A stretch of 64,000 nucleotides of DNA from Liolophura sinensis (GCF_032854445.1 NC_088296.1:13984706-14048705), one strand, 5' to 3'. Shown: positions 1 through 12,261, counted from the first letter of the stretch. Translations and numbers: made by a program. Notes: generated from the letters alone by a model not told the origin.

Positions 1-276
1 TACTGTGGATTTTCTAGGAATAATACAAACACTTTGACGATAGTTTGGAAGTTTTAAAGATTCTGAATCTAGAAAAAATGGAAAAATTATATTTGACTTA
101 AAATGTTAAAATTGCTCAACCCTTGACTGTATGATATCCCATTTGGCTTGGCCATTTGACTTTCTTCCAGTTTTTCTTTTTATACCTTCATTAATGTTTC
201 TTTAACAGCCTATACTATTATTAAACAGCTTTGAGTGTTTCTGTCTAACATCTATGTTTTGATTGGCATATAACAG
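1..276. other. Intron sequence of gene 1, upstream part
   Basis: AT-rich sequence with no open reading frame of note, ending in an acceptor-like AG at 275-276. It is presumed to be intron because it precedes the in-phase PPIP5K tail exons. No repeat was recognised. Confidence 0.4.
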
Positions 277-503
277 GTCGTCCGCGACTTTTATCTTTGC
301 CACCTTCACCAAACAAACTGAAAGAGTTTCACTCGAACAGATGTCAGCGTTCGTCTTCGCTGCTTGAAGTGCCAACGTCGTGTTTGTATTCGGTTTTTCT
401 TGGGTTCAACACAATTATCTCCCCTTGCAGTCACTGCCTGAAATGTTCCAGTGTGTGTTTGGAAATATCTGAGTTTCTTGTGCTTAAATGTACTCTAATG
501 TAG
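277..503 (+). other. Candidate alternative or internal exon of gene 1
   Basis: After an AG at 275-276, the frame that begins with two leftover bases (as all downstream gene 1 exons do) reads a Pro/Leu/Ser-rich stretch starting RPRLLSLPPSPNK and stays open to TAG at 501-503. An AATAAA-containing run lies near 779-788, so an alternative terminal exon is possible. No strong in-phase donor was found before the stop, and the sequence matches nothing I recognise. It could equally be chance. Confidence 0.25.
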
Positions 504-2191
504 TTCTTGTGATTTTGACAAAATGTTTCTCTCTGAAAACTAACTTTATATATGCATTCAGCTGAAAGCATTTTGTTTCAACAAAAATTGATGATGTTGA
601 ATTTGTGAAGTGTGGCATTCATTATTACTAACCTGGCTGGCCTAATATTTAGAGGAGAAATGACGAGCAACATTTGATTTTTGAAAAAGAATCGACAAGG
701 TGCCAAGCTACTTAAATTTGTTTGTAGTGATGTAACAACTATCGATTGTTTTTCAAGAATCGTGCCGTATCATTTCAAATAAATAAATGGTTAATCACAA
801 TTACAGTCAATTAATGCTGTTTTTTGCCAGCTGAGCGGCATTTTTTCTTGGCCAAGTTAAAAATAATACGTAGCGTGGTTGATCTTTCATGACAGTATTA
901 CATGAAGTTTTAATGCAACAGCATTAGAACTTTTAGCAAATTGGAGTCCAGTCAATTGTACTGTATACAGGTTACTACATGCGCAGACACTGGGCGTATA
1001 AGATTATGAACAGTGACACTGACCATGGGGATGGGGAATCATTATTTTTGACCTGGTGCAGTAATGGAGCAGATCCCACCCTCAATGCATTGCTTAATAA
1101 TATGTGTGACCTCTGGCACAGATTTTTTTTTCACTGGCCATAATGTTACAAAGGTCGTCTATAACATGACGATAGAGTTTACACTCTTACATTGTATCCA
1201 TACACGCTCCAGAAGTGGTAGACAACAATTTCAGATAGCAAAGCAGTTAACTGAAACAACTAAAGTTGGTGCACTATCACAAGTAATGAGAAAATAGTTT
1301 GTATTTGTTTTGTGCTGTGACAGCCGCAAATTACTAACTGTGTTTTTGTTGTCACTCTGCCGTGACATACAGGTTCTGTATACGTTTGCATCGTAGTTGG
1401 TGCCTGATGACAGTTAGTCCCTGGCAAAGATTAGTGCAGTACTCAGTTTGGTGTCACAACAAACAAAGAAAGTTGTATGGTCTTCCCAGATAGCTCAGTG
1501 GGAATGTTTTAGAGCCATGTGTTTGTGCTGTACTTTACACCAAACGAAGGCACCACTGCTGAGACAATAGTGTCACATCACAGCAAACGTTCAAGAAAAC
1601 TCAAGTTAAATGTTTATGTTCAAACAATTTGGCCCAAAATTGCTTGTGTTGAACAAATATATCTGATAACAGTACACTCACCTTGTACCGGTCTTGTAGT
1701 GTGGAATGTATGCGAGTCACAGTCTCTTGAATGTCTGGCATGTTTTCATTGGATGTTTGATTTCTTGTGGTATCAAATTTAACACTGACTGTCTGTGAAC
1801 TGAACCAAAACACTCTCAATTTAGTCTACATCCAATACACATGTGTTACATATTGCAATGAAAATAGCATTTTTTTAAAAAACAAATTGGTTGATAATTT
1901 ATTGATTTTATTTCAGTGGCTATAAAAAGATCCTTTTTTATGAAGACACACGTAACACTCATTCATCACACATTCTGCATTTGAAAAGCAGGGTTCAGTG
2001 AAATGAATTGGCCATCCAGTTTGTGTCCAGCTTTGTGGGGGTGTGTCATGAACTATAGCTGTCCCTCTGTGCTTCCACATGCCCTGGTACCTGTAGTGCT
2101 TGGTTGGGTTATCTTCATTAGTGTTTTGAAATTAATTGAACTGTGAAGTGTGTGCATTGTAGTATCTTGAATTCACACAATGTTTCAAGAT
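504..2191. other. Intron of gene 1, no exon recognised
   Basis: AT-rich sequence with scattered short ORFs but no convincing exon. A short A-box-like run, TAGCTCAGTGGG, lies near 1490-1505 without a matching B box, so no tRNA or SINE is called there. Confidence 0.4.
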
Positions 2192-2498
2192 GTTCACATA
2201 AAAACCTGGCCCCAGTTGTTCAGTAATGATGTTCACATAAAAACCTGGTCCCAGTTGTTCAGTAATGATGTTCACATAAAAACCAGGTCCCAGTTGTTCG
2301 GTAATGTTGTTCACATAAAAATCTGGTCCCAGTTGTTCGGTAATGGTTTTCACATAAAAACCTGGTCCCAGTTGTTCAGTAATGATGTTCACATAATAAA
2401 GCTGGTCCCAGTTGTTCAGTAATGATGTTCACATAAAAAACTAGTGCCAGTTGCTCAGTAATGATATTCACATGAAAAAGTGGTCCCAGTTGTTCAGA
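2192..2498 (+). repeat. 39-bp minisatellite in gene 1 intron, about 8 copies
   Basis: Each unit begins GTTCACATAAAAACC and ends with TTGTTCAGTAATGAT. About 7.9 copies follow one another, differing at a few positions, with the last copies more diverged. The unit length is a multiple of three and lacks stops in some frames, so peptides with a 13-residue period (NDVHIKTWSQLFS) appear on paper. I see no sign that they are translated. Confidence 0.9.
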
Positions 2499-2964
2499 AG
2501 TGTATTAGCTATTAATTGTATTAACTCATATTTTATATCTAAAAATTTAGCCAATCTCCGCACCCAATGCAGTTGTCCAAAATCAAAGTTTAACATCAGC
2601 TGCAAATTTGGTTCATCTTCAGTGTACTGTTATGCAATTGTTTTAGGATTTTTCTTTTAGTCTGAAGGCTTGGCTTACAGTTTAATTTGGTATTAAGTCT
2701 TAAAACAATTTTGAACAACTGTGCTATGTATCCTGTAGGTAAACTCATAATCTGGTGGAGGTAAGCACATGTGTACACTTCTTCTGTTAGATGAACATCC
2801 AGGTACGTTCTACATGTAATAATATAATCTCACAAGCTTCCAAGACACAAAAATTAGTTTTTCGTATATCTAAATATTACGTTAAAATTAGTTATCTCAT
2901 TAACCATTAACATTGCTGCTGTTCAGAAATGTATATTTGTCTGGTTGTCTTTCACATTTTCTAG

Positions 2965-3093
2965 TGCCGATGGTGGAGCGTCATTATCTAACAGTACAGC
3001 TCCCTCTGGTGGACCCGAAGCAGAAGCATCGTCATTCATTTGCCAACATTTTCACAGTGCCAGACTTCATTGGTACAGGAGAGACATTTAGAG
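2965..3093 (+). CDS. PPIP5K: PPIP5K tail exon, first visible
   Basis: Acceptor TTTTCTAG ends at 2964 and donor GTAAGA starts at 3094. The exon begins with two bases of a split codon, then 42 codons, then one base. It encodes a basic/hydrophobic stretch (VERHYLTVQLPLVDPK and onward) ending FRG across the junction with the next exon. Its own similarity to PPIP5K is weak. The exact phase fit with the next three exons is the main support. Confidence 0.65.
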
Positions 3094-6000
3094 GTAAGAT
3101 CACATGCAGTTGGCATAGTATAGAGTCAACAAGACAAAAAAGGGACACAGAGTATGACGTGTAGTACATATATGTTTAGGTGAGAGAGACAGAAGTTTGC
3201 TCATCTCACTAAAAGTGAGATTTACTTGTAGTGGCCGTGGCTGAATTGTCACTGATAAAATCTGAAGTAAGACCTCCTTCATAGGGCCTGTCTTACAAAG
3301 TTGGTGCAACCTGCTGCCAAGCTTATTTACCATGGTGACATATCGTAAGATGGGCCCCCCAGAAATGTCCATTCAGTAACCCCTTCTTTGTTGGAGAAAC
3401 CAAACCATGAGGGATCAGTGAATGGTTTTTCAGTTGACAGGTGAGTGAATGAACTAACTTCAAATCTCAAATTGTATTTTAAACAAGAGCTTACATTTGA
3501 CTGAAACAGTGGCCGACAAGTTGAGAGTACATGTCTAGGTGTTACTTCACACTTAGTCAGTGGCAATTATCAGTTTATAGAACGTCAGAGTGGGAACGTC
3601 TGCCTTCAGTCAGATGGTTGTACATACACACTTGCAAAGTGTTGTTTCACGTAGACCAGTCTGAGAGAGACAGCAATGTTTCTGCTATAGACCTGATAGA
3701 CTAGTCCTGTGGACAGGCAGAAACTTTTGTGCTTTAGACATGATACATGTAGGTCAGTCAGAGACGGGAAAGTTTTTGTTATAGACCTGATAGGCTAGTC
3801 AGAGAAAGACAAAGTTCTGTGCTATGAACATTAGCTAGTTGGAGGAGAGTCAGAAGGTTTTGTGATATGCTAGGCAAAGACAAGGAGAATTTTATGCTGT
3901 AGACATGATGGGCTGGTCAGAGAGAGACAGAAAGTTTTGTGCTGTAGATCTGATAGGCCAGTAAGAGATGGACAAAGGTTTGTACTATAGACATAATAGG
4001 CTAGTTAGAGACAGGCAGAAAGTCTTTGTTATACGCACGATAAACCAGTCGGAGACAGAAAGTTTTGTGCTTTAGCTAAACATGATACATCTATATAAAC
4101 TAGTTTGAGATAAATAGAAAGCTATTAATTTTTGCCTATAGATATATGATACAGTAGACTTACCAGAGGCAGAAAGTTTTGAGGCATAGGCCTGTGAGGG
4201 AGAAACAGTTGTAGAGCAAGGTGTGTAACATGCACATGTCTCCCTGTCCAGCAGGTACATGTAAAATACACGAAAATTCATGTCCTCTTACATGAAAGGC
4301 ATACCAATATACCCCTCTAGTCTCATCTGAACTACATGTAAACTGTTGTGGTAAGTGGATTATCACATCATCAAATCACGTGTAGGGATTATGCAGAAAG
4401 GAATCATGGATGTTCACTTCACACCTTTTTTTTTTTTTTGCCTTTGCTCAAACTGAAATTAGTTTATCAAGCTCTTGTATCCATGTACTTCTATGTATGG
4501 GTGGAACTGAGTATTTGTTTGATTGTGTTCAAGCAATCCTCAGGAAGGGGCATCCGTGGCTCAGTTGGTAAGCGTGCTAGTGCAACGGAATGACCCAGGA
4601 GTCTGTCACCAATGTGGTCGCTGTGAGTTCAAGTCAGTCTCATGCTGGCTTCCTCTCCGGCCGTACCTGGGAAGGTCTGCAGCAACCTGCAGATGGTTGT
4701 GGGTTCCCCCCCCCCCCCCCCCCTCCCCGGCTTTGCTGGGTTTCCACCCACCATAATGCTGGTCGCCGTTGTATAAGTGAAATATTCTTGAGTATAGCGT
4801 AAAACACCAATCAAATAAATACAAAAATAAATTCTTAGGTATATTTTATGAAGGCCTAATATATAATGCTGAAGGAGTCTGTGCAGACATGTGGCTCAGA
4901 GAGAAAGCAATAGATTTAGGGCATTATGCAATTCTTCTGAGAGAATAAGTGGAAAAATCTATGTGAGCGAGCTGGAATATTAATATGTGAAATTTTGAAG
5001 GGAAATCCATGTTGACCATTGGTCATGCTAAGGTTTAGAATACAGCACTCTGTACAGCTTGGCTAACCAAGTCCAGAGGTGTACAAATTCAATGTGCTGG
5101 CATGCACCTGTAGAGCACAATAACATGTCATGAGAACAGAGGAGATCCCAAGATGGAGATTAATATGCATTGTACATGTACTTGTAGTTTATTCTTTGCC
5201 AGTGGAATGTGTTTATTCTGCTTGTTATAAAAATCAGTGTTTTAATGAAGCTTTGGACTGCCACATGCTGGGAAGATTAGAACATCTTCTGGTATTCGGG
5301 TGGAAAAGATTGTCTTTGCTATTATACTGTACAGAAATCAGTTGAAATAATTCCATTTCTAAAATTCTATACCTGCTGCCTAGCCGTGTGCATCTCTCAT
5401 GCTCATTGCCATACAAGTTCCTCACTGTGCTGAGAACGGTAAATTTACAGCCTACAGTATCATGCACAAGGTAGAATAAACAAAACAAGAAGAATAAAAG
5501 ACTTACAACCTGGCTATAAACGATATTATGTGCGGCTATGTATTTAAATGTACGTACTTTTACTTAACTGGCAGATTTGAGGCGTATATTGGAAAATTGT
5601 GGCTGTCGTCATTAACCATGTGTATGCGCTAAAATGGCTGTCGGCAACCAAACGCCCATTTCACAATGTTACTATGCTAATATGGTGGCAGAATTCATCA
5701 TCAGTTTCATTTAAACGTCCCCTGTCCTTTAACATACTCATAGTGGAGACATGGAACAAGTGGTGAACATGGACAAGTAGTGAACAAGGACAATTACTGA
5801 ACAAGGACGAGTACTAAAATCTCACTTTACTTACACATAGTGGAGACATGGAACAAGTAGTGAACAAGGACAGGTACTGAACAAGGACAAGTACTGAACA
5901 AGGACAAATACTGGAATCTCACTGAAAGTATTCATTGTGCGTGTACTATGGGTCATCTCCAGTAAACTGTGTGTAAGACCACCTTAAAATGTGCCATGTT

Positions 6001-9000
6001 AGCGATGTCAAAGGTTTAATGCCATCGAGGTGATGGGAAGATACAGTAAACTAGAGGCTGGGGAAACCCCACCAGTTTTCTCATGGTGCTGAAGTAAGAT
6101 GCTGTTGTTAAAAAACTTTCAGACATGAACTTATTTCCTTTTGCTGTCTCGATTCCGTGAAACGTACAAATGGTACTGTTCCATTGCAGTGTGGTTATTT
6201 GAATTTGCATGTAGCAGGGGCATTGATATGTGCGCTCGCACTGGTTTTGTTTTATTTTGGCCGTTTGTAAAACCATATTACGAACACAACCTGAACTTTG
6301 ATTATTAGGAAGTCAACAAGATACATGCACGTGTCTAAATCGTGTTATAAATGTCCTACCGTTTTAACTTTCTTTAGACAACACGAGTATTAATTCTACT
6401 TATATAAGTACATATGGATGTATGTATGCCGAACCTCTCTTATCCCTAAAAACAGGTCTGTTTGGAAACCGTGTGCTTTTGGGCTCCAATAGTGCCCCTA
6501 ACCTGGAATCCTTAAATCCCTCCAAGAACGACGGTATGTTACCATCCATCTCCTCCGCCTGCCAAGTAACTGAACTGTGTGTTGATCACATCATTGTCCG
6601 TCATGTAGTGTTACCCACCAATCAGTCTGGAATCATGAGTTGTTGTGTACATGTAGTTTTCTGCATGCAGTTTTCTGCATGCACCAATCGGGAGTTTTAG
6701 CTTTCACTCGTGAATACACCCTGTACATGTATCAGTTGGTATTGTTTCATGGTATGACGGTCATATCACCTGACTATCCCATGATACTCCATTAATCTTT
6801 CAGTATTTGCGATACACTAGTTGCTTCAGGTTTTTTTCATTCTGGGCCTATGGGATGGTTTTGCACTAGTTCCATAATCACATGATCACCTTTGTGTTGT
6901 AAAGATGCATGAAATGTCTCTAGGATCACAGGTTTTGCACATTTTAAGTAGTTTTTGGACAGTGTATTTACAGTGTAAACAATGACTAAATAATGTTTTG
7001 AGAATTCAAAAGCATTGAGATTTTGCATGTTATATTATTACTTTTGGCATTCAGATAACATTTGGAGATGAAAGCTGCTTGAAGTTTTGAACAATTGATG
7101 TCAACAAACTCTTCACAAAATAACTACGTCCAAAATTCACAAGCAGGGTTTAGATTAAATACATTTCATAAATCATTTTTGATTTTTTGATTCGGGCATT
7201 GATTTCATACAGTATTTAAAAGAAGGATTAGAAAAACACTAAAATGATGAATAATGAGAAATTTGGATCAGTGACATTTTATATTTAACTCTGTATACAT
7301 TGTCTTTATAGGTTAACAATTTCTAATGCAAAAGCACATAATATGCACACAAAATGACCAGTGTGTGTATTGTTGGGGAAATTGTCAGTCCGCATAACTT
7401 TGGCACTTCTTGAACAGTTTAACAAAAGCTACGTCTTCATAACACTTCTCCGCACTCTTACTGTATGGAACCGTACCATTTCTTCATTGTGTGGTGTCCG
7501 TGTACTGCAACTGGATTGGGTGTCTTACCTGGTGTCCTGGATTAGCATGTCCCTCTGAGGCAGCACAATATAAACATTTCAGCATGGAGCCTAGCGTGAT
7601 GGAAGCGTCATTTCACTGAAATACTGTTCACAGTGACCCAAAACCTCTTGCATGCAAGCTCCCCTAAAGCAGACAATATTTTTGCTATAAGCATTTCCTT
7701 ATTAACCAACCAGATCTAGTCTAGTGTAATTTCTTCAACCTTTTCACATGTTTACAAGATGTTTATTGAGGCATATTCGGAAGGCATTATTCTGTGACGA
7801 CTGATAAAATTGTACTTTTTTGTGAAGCCCTGAAACTGGCCAATCCAACCAGTATAGATTTGCCTCCAAAATCCAAAATTGCTCTGAAAGTTGCTCTTTT
7901 ATATTCGCGAAGAGGTTGAGGAATCAGGGTAACCTGCTTTTTATAAAGCATGCTAACTCACCTAATTAAATGCGTGTGCTTTATATGTCTTGCTTTATGC
8001 AGAAATAACATGCTAATACATATAGTAGATTTTAGTTCAGGTAGGATAGAGTGACATTTATTGCATTTATAGTTTGTTAATGCATGTTTTCTAGAAGTTG
8101 GCCTTAAACACAGGTTGATTAAAGAGTATCTTGCAGGAATTTAATCCCAGATTCATATACTGTAGTCCGTAGATATAGATTTAATGTGTATTTAACATAA
8201 GACTAACGTGTTATCTTTTCCAGTATGGTAACTCTGGGTTCGGTTAAATTCATAAGAGCAAAGTATAATGAAATCGTGCCTTAGTTACAAGTTAAATCTA
8301 CCGTAAAAACGTCCAAGGTAAATACAGACAAACGGCGATGATCCAGAAAAACGGCGTGTTTCAAGAGTATTCTATGTTTACAGTTTGTATGCTGTATGGC
8401 GTGTCATTTTGCCTTGACAGTTGTGTGATTGTTTGACTTTTTGGTTTGAATGATGCGATATGACTTTGGCTTTCCAGTGTATTTGTAATGATGAGCATTC
8501 TGTGCCATTTTTTGTCAGTCGTCATTATCCCAAATTATATATATAGGTAATATATAGGTGTGTTGTAATACTCAAAATTAACTGTTTTGTATTTGATTTT
8601 ATACAAGTAAATAACATTGCTGTTTTGTATATTTTTTAGAAGATATGATGGCATTTCAATGGAAAACTTGCTTATAGCCATATGCACATGTATTCAAATT
8701 TAAACTTACTGTCTCTTTCTCTTCTAAAAGCATGAGTGCTCGATGCATATAGGTGGTGGTAAATTTGTATTGTATAAGACGAATAATTTCATTAGAATAC
8801 GTAGTAAGAATCTGTATTGAAATTGAGACAGATTAATTGGTCGTACATTTTTAGATTTCCCTGCACAGTGAAAACCATTACTAGGCATATTATGCGATGG
8901 TACTATAACTATGGTTTTCGTAGTATGTGTAAATGCGATTTGTGTTGTTTTTTGTTATTATTTTTTGGAAATGTTCATTTTGGCATATTACATTATTCAC

Positions 9001-12000
9001 CAACTGGAACTTTACCAAGTGCTTGATCCAAAATGGAGAATAAAAACGATCATTATGTTTAGCATGGTTAAAACCTAGAGTGTAGACACTTGTTCTTTCT
9101 TTTGGATGCCAGTCCATGTCTTAATGATCAAGCACACTTACTTCACTGTTTTCAGAGGCTTTTACCAAGCTGCACGTACCCTCTATTCAACCCTTGGAAA
9201 CCTTATACAACTCTCTTACCCTTCGACAACTTGACAACTTCCTCGAGAGAATCACCACAGTGAAGTTCATGACACCTGCGTCCACACCCCCGTCCCACCT
9301 CATGTCACCGCACGAGGGAGGGTCGCCCCATGGGGATGCACTGCCAACAGGTAGGATGATGTTAATTCGGACATTGACAAATGTCACTGTGTTGTGAACT
9401 ACTCTGGTGCCAGGAGAGATTGTCCATCTTGATTCAGAGGCTGAGTACTGATATCGATCGTTTCAGCAAATGTTCGCATTGTGCACATACACAATTTGTA
9501 TACGTTGATGAACTTAAAGAAAACTTTCATTATTCACACATCCTATCAGAATTCACATTTTTGTTGTATCGCATGATTTTGAGGGCAGAACTGCCTGTTA
9601 CACATACAGTTATGCTGAAAGAGGGGAGCCGAGATATCCATTTTCACATCCATGCTGAGGCTTCACCCTAGCTTTTGCAACATGTAGCTGTATTGTGTCC
9701 TTTCTTGCCACGTCGTTTGCACCCTGTCAACCTTGCATTTACCTCTTGTGGCCACACACCGGAAGTGAATACTTCTTGTGAGGTTATGATGCAGCTCATT
9801 ATTACTCTAGACTTACGCTTGAAAATCCACGTTTGACGAAAGAAGCTGCGCTTATGCTAATATTATTTTCTATGGTAATATAACATTAAGAGATGATGGT
9901 GGATAAAATTGTGGTTAATACCTCGAATAATCATCCCATTTGCCATTAGGGTTTATCATTTCCACACTAGAACATATTCCACCAGTGCAAAGAGTTATGT
10001 TTGAATTTTTGTACCGTGGCTGCAGCTTTTGGTCTGAACAATTGCCACACACCTGAGGAAGGGCAATTGTTCATTCAGAGCACTCCAGTCATCTCATCCC
10101 TTAAACCCGAACAATGTCATATAACTGAAAACTGATTTAGTATTGTGTCAAACACCAATCAAGTTAAAAATATAATAAACGGAGCAACAGATCAATCAAA
10201 TTTGCTAGAAGAGATGTTTCTAAGCTGAAACACAGTAGGTAGATTTGTCCATAACTATTAGTGTGTTTCCCTAAAGATTGGGGTGTAAAAAAAAAACAAG
10301 TTTTTCAGAAGCACATAAAGACCTTATATTATACTTTTGTAAAACACAAGTACGATTTATTCATTCTGAGACAGAAATTCATTCTTTTTATTTTTTTTTT
10401 TTAACCAAATGCTTCAGTACAAAGGGAGAAAGATTTATTTACTAAAGAATGCATACTGGATGTCTGTTGCCATGCTTTGTTTGTAACAAACGAGAACGCA
10501 GCCCGTCGTCATTTTGCCACTGTCGTTGAGATATTTACTCTAATCTGTCTTTTGTACCCAATGTTGTTAAATATGACTGTAATTTGGAGACTCAGACACA
10601 CGAATTTACCTTTGTACTCATGTTCCATGCGTGCAGTGTGCTTGGCTATGTATGCGTATTTAAATGAATGGGCCGCTTCTCCTACCTAAAGCATTTTATT
10701 TCTGCCCGAGAGGTTACGATTTGTGGGCAAATTCAGCTTGGAACCAAGCCACCATTAGGCGGGATCCAGTTGCAAAATTATCGTTTTACTGGTATGGCTG
10801 GTGTAAGTGTTTGGTCCCTTGGAGAGCTTGGTCAAGTGTTGGTGCTAAGGGAAAGGGAATTGTTTTGCATTCTTTTTCTGAAATTCCTAGGGTATTCCAG
10901 GATTGTAATTGGAAGACAGTCTGTCACCTTGTTGGTGACGCACAAATCGATGTTTGGAATATTCTAGGAATAAAAGGGAACGAACAGCTATTTTTACTGT
11001 ACTGGCTAACTTTCATTCGCTTTGCTATGGTATCCAAAATGCATGACGACGGGCGAGCTCTGAGGGTCTGACGATCGTCGCAAGGGAAAGCAGTGATGGC
11101 TTGTTACGTTAAGAGAGCTTAATTAAGGGGCGAACAAGGTTACATTTGTCATGTAGTTGGTGAAAAGCGAACGTGTTGTCATTGCCATCCTTGCCATGAA
11201 TCGTCCGGCCCAGTTCATACGATTGGTTTTTGTTTGCTGTGGCACTGCATTACCTCCCCTTTGTTGGTTTGGCTTTCAGCCTCCAGCCTTTCCTCCTCTG
11301 CTAAGTCGAGTCCCGGATTCACTTCTCCCATGACAACGGAAGACGTTATGATGAAACTTCGGATCTATATGATGGAGAAGCAGTTTGCCGCCGAGACCTC
11401 TACCTACCATCAACCGAATCGTGAAGCTATTTCCCAGCCTTACATCCCACCCGGTCATGAGCGTCAACCCCATCATCTTCTCCACAAACCCAATCCTCAT
11501 GCCCGAAAACAAGACCAATCACACATACACTGCAACATACCTGACTATAGCCTCCCCGGCAGCGGCCCAGGCAGGAAGCAGTTCCTGGGACATGCACCGT
11601 TCCTTGAACAAACAACCACCGCAACCCCTAGCCAAACACAGAATTCAGCACCAGATAGTGTTCCTACGGGTGGTTATAGTCAAACTTCCGAACAGTTGTC
11701 CAGTTACTGGCCTGATAGTGATATATCCTACAGCTTTAAGTCCCAGGAAGTCAAGGACGGCCAATGTCCGACAGAACTTGGCCCGGGACAAGCTTTATTT
11801 CAACTAAGACAACAGCAAAGCCAAGAGGGCAGTCACTTTACCGAACGTCATTGTGTTGAACGGAACCAAATGTCTTCTGAAAGTTACCCACCGACTTTAG
11901 ATCAAAGTCAGTCGGAGGGTCAAGGTCAAATCTTAAGTCAAGGTCTATGTCATGACAAAGGGAAAGGCTTATCGCAGAGTGAAAGGGCGCTGTCCAACAA

Positions 12001-12004
12001 GTAG
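2965..12004 (+). CDS. PPIP5K: PPIP5K/VIP1-type diphosphoinositol pentakisphosphate kinase, C-terminal tail (3' part of gene)
   Basis: Join of 2965-3093, 6456-6533, 9156-9350 and 11280-12004; the 5' part lies before the window. Each intron has a good AG acceptor and GT donor and each junction is phase 1, so the frame runs through to TAG at 12002-12004, giving about 374 visible residues. The assignment rests on two blocks that match vertebrate PPIP5K tails as I remember them: a Leu-Phe...Val-Leu...Ser-Ala-Pro-Asn-Leu block in exon 6456 and a Val-Pro-Ser-Ile-x-Pro-Leu-Glu-Thr-Leu block followed by a Leu-x-Leu-Arg-Gln segment in exon 9156, in the same order. Family members are cytosolic. Their ATP-grasp kinase domain phosphorylates IP6 and 5-IP7 at position 1, and a histidine-phosphatase-like domain reverses this; neither domain is in the window. 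The visible part is low-complexity, rich in Ser, Gln, Pro and His, and probably disordered. No alignment was run. Confidence 0.72.
3640..4210 (+). repeat. Diverged 55-60-bp tandem repeat
   Basis: The phrases GACAGAAAGTTTTGTGCT, TATAGACCTGATAGG and CTAGTCAGAGA recur in the same order at about 55-60 bp, roughly nine or ten times, with many substitutions and indels. It is an old minisatellite inside the gene 1 intron. Confidence 0.75.
4547..4832 (+). mobile_element. tRNA-derived SINE, near full length
   Basis: The head contains a pol III A box, TGGCTCAGTTGG, and a B box, GAGTTCAAGTC. The body includes CACCATAATGCTGG and GTATAAGTGAAATATT, and the element ends in AATCAAATAAATACAAAA. A C homopolymer of about 16 bases lies in the body near 4706-4722. 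The family recurs at least eight more times in the window in both orientations. It is non-autonomous and would be mobilised by a LINE reverse transcriptase. Confidence 0.9.
5741..5920 (+). repeat. Short 17-bp repeat cluster with duplicated flank
   Basis: Variants of GAACAAGGACAAGTACT repeat several times. The block starting AGTGGAGACATGGAACAAG occurs twice (about 5741 and 5838), so the cluster has itself been duplicated. It lies in the gene 1 intron. Confidence 0.75.
6456..6533 (+). CDS. PPIP5K: PPIP5K tail exon with SAPNL motif
   Basis: Acceptor AAAACAG ends at 6455 and donor GTATGT starts at 6534; phase 1 at both ends. It encodes LFGNRVLLGSNSAPNLES and a few more residues. The Leu-Phe...Val-Leu-x-Gly-Ser-x-Ser-Ala-Pro-Asn-Leu pattern is a recognisable short conserved block in the PPIP5K tail and anchors the gene assignment. 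Confidence 0.8.
6534..9155. other. Intron of gene 1
   Basis: About 2.6 kb of AT-rich sequence. I see no repeat family, SINE or exon in it beyond short simple tracts. Confidence 0.5.
9156..9350 (+). CDS. PPIP5K: PPIP5K tail exon with PLETL motif
   Basis: Acceptor TGTTTTCAG ends at 9155 and donor GTAGGA starts at 9351; phase 1 at both ends, 64 full codons. It encodes HVPSIQPLETLYNSLTLRQL followed by a predicted helix end and a Pro/Ser/Thr/His-rich linker. The Val-Pro-Ser-Ile-x-Pro-Leu-Glu-Thr-Leu segment is the strongest PPIP5K match in the window. Confidence 0.85.
9351..11279. other. Last intron of gene 1
   Basis: About 1.9 kb. Apart from a block of about 550 bp bounded by a 12-bp inverted repeat, annotated separately, I see only AT-rich sequence and homopolymer tracts. 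Confidence 0.5.
10501..11054. mobile_element. Possible non-autonomous DNA transposon bounded by 12-bp inverted repeats
   Basis: GCCCGTCGTCAT at 10501-10512 has its exact reverse complement at 11043-11054, and similarity continues imperfectly inward (TTTGCC against TTTTGG). The interior is less AT-rich than its surroundings and contains overlapping ORFs of 135 and 99 codons that match nothing I recognise. No clear target-site duplication was found, so the transposon reading is tentative. A chance inverted repeat is possible. Confidence 0.35.
11280..12004 (+). CDS. PPIP5K: PPIP5K terminal coding exon
   Basis: Acceptor TTTGGCTTTCAG ends at 11279. The exon enters at phase 1 and is open for 240 codons to TAG. 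It encodes a Ser-rich start, a short predicted helix (TTEDVMMKLRIYMMEKQF), then a long Gln/Ser/His/Pro-rich tail of low complexity. This composition is usual for the poorly conserved end of animal PPIP5K proteins. Its length and the in-phase junction support it as real coding sequence. Confidence 0.75.
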
Positions 12005-12231
12005 AGAATGACTGTGTTGTCCGTCGTGCAGGATGACACGGTACAAGTGTCAACTTCACCATACATTGGGGGTCCTGTTTACAGATTGTGTGGCATAAGC
12101 AGAAAAGATTTTAGTTCGATGTAAAAACCTTCAGATAATATAAAGTATTCACAACAGTCAGAGTGTAGTCTTCTTATAGCCAGCTGTCTAAAAGCAATAT
12201 TGTATTTGGTCAGTAAATTGTTATTCTTTAT

Positions 12232-12261
12232 AATAAATGTTGTTTTTGGGTGGAAAATAAA
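12232..12261 (+). terminator. Polyadenylation signals of gene 1
   Basis: Two AATAAA hexamers, at 12232-12237 and 12256-12261, lie about 230-255 nt after the stop codon. A short T/G-containing stretch follows. Confidence 0.6.

Larger units (their letters stand above)
3094..6455. other. Intron of gene 1
   Basis: About 3.4 kb holding a diverged 55-60-bp tandem repeat, a full-length SINE and a small 17-bp repeat cluster, annotated separately. No further exon was recognised. Confidence 0.55.

Noticed and set aside
10664-11071. 135-codon ORF as a gene
   Set aside because: No recognisable domain, a second ORF overlaps it in another frame, and it lies in an intron of the PPIP5K gene within a possible transposon. 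It was kept only as part of that element.
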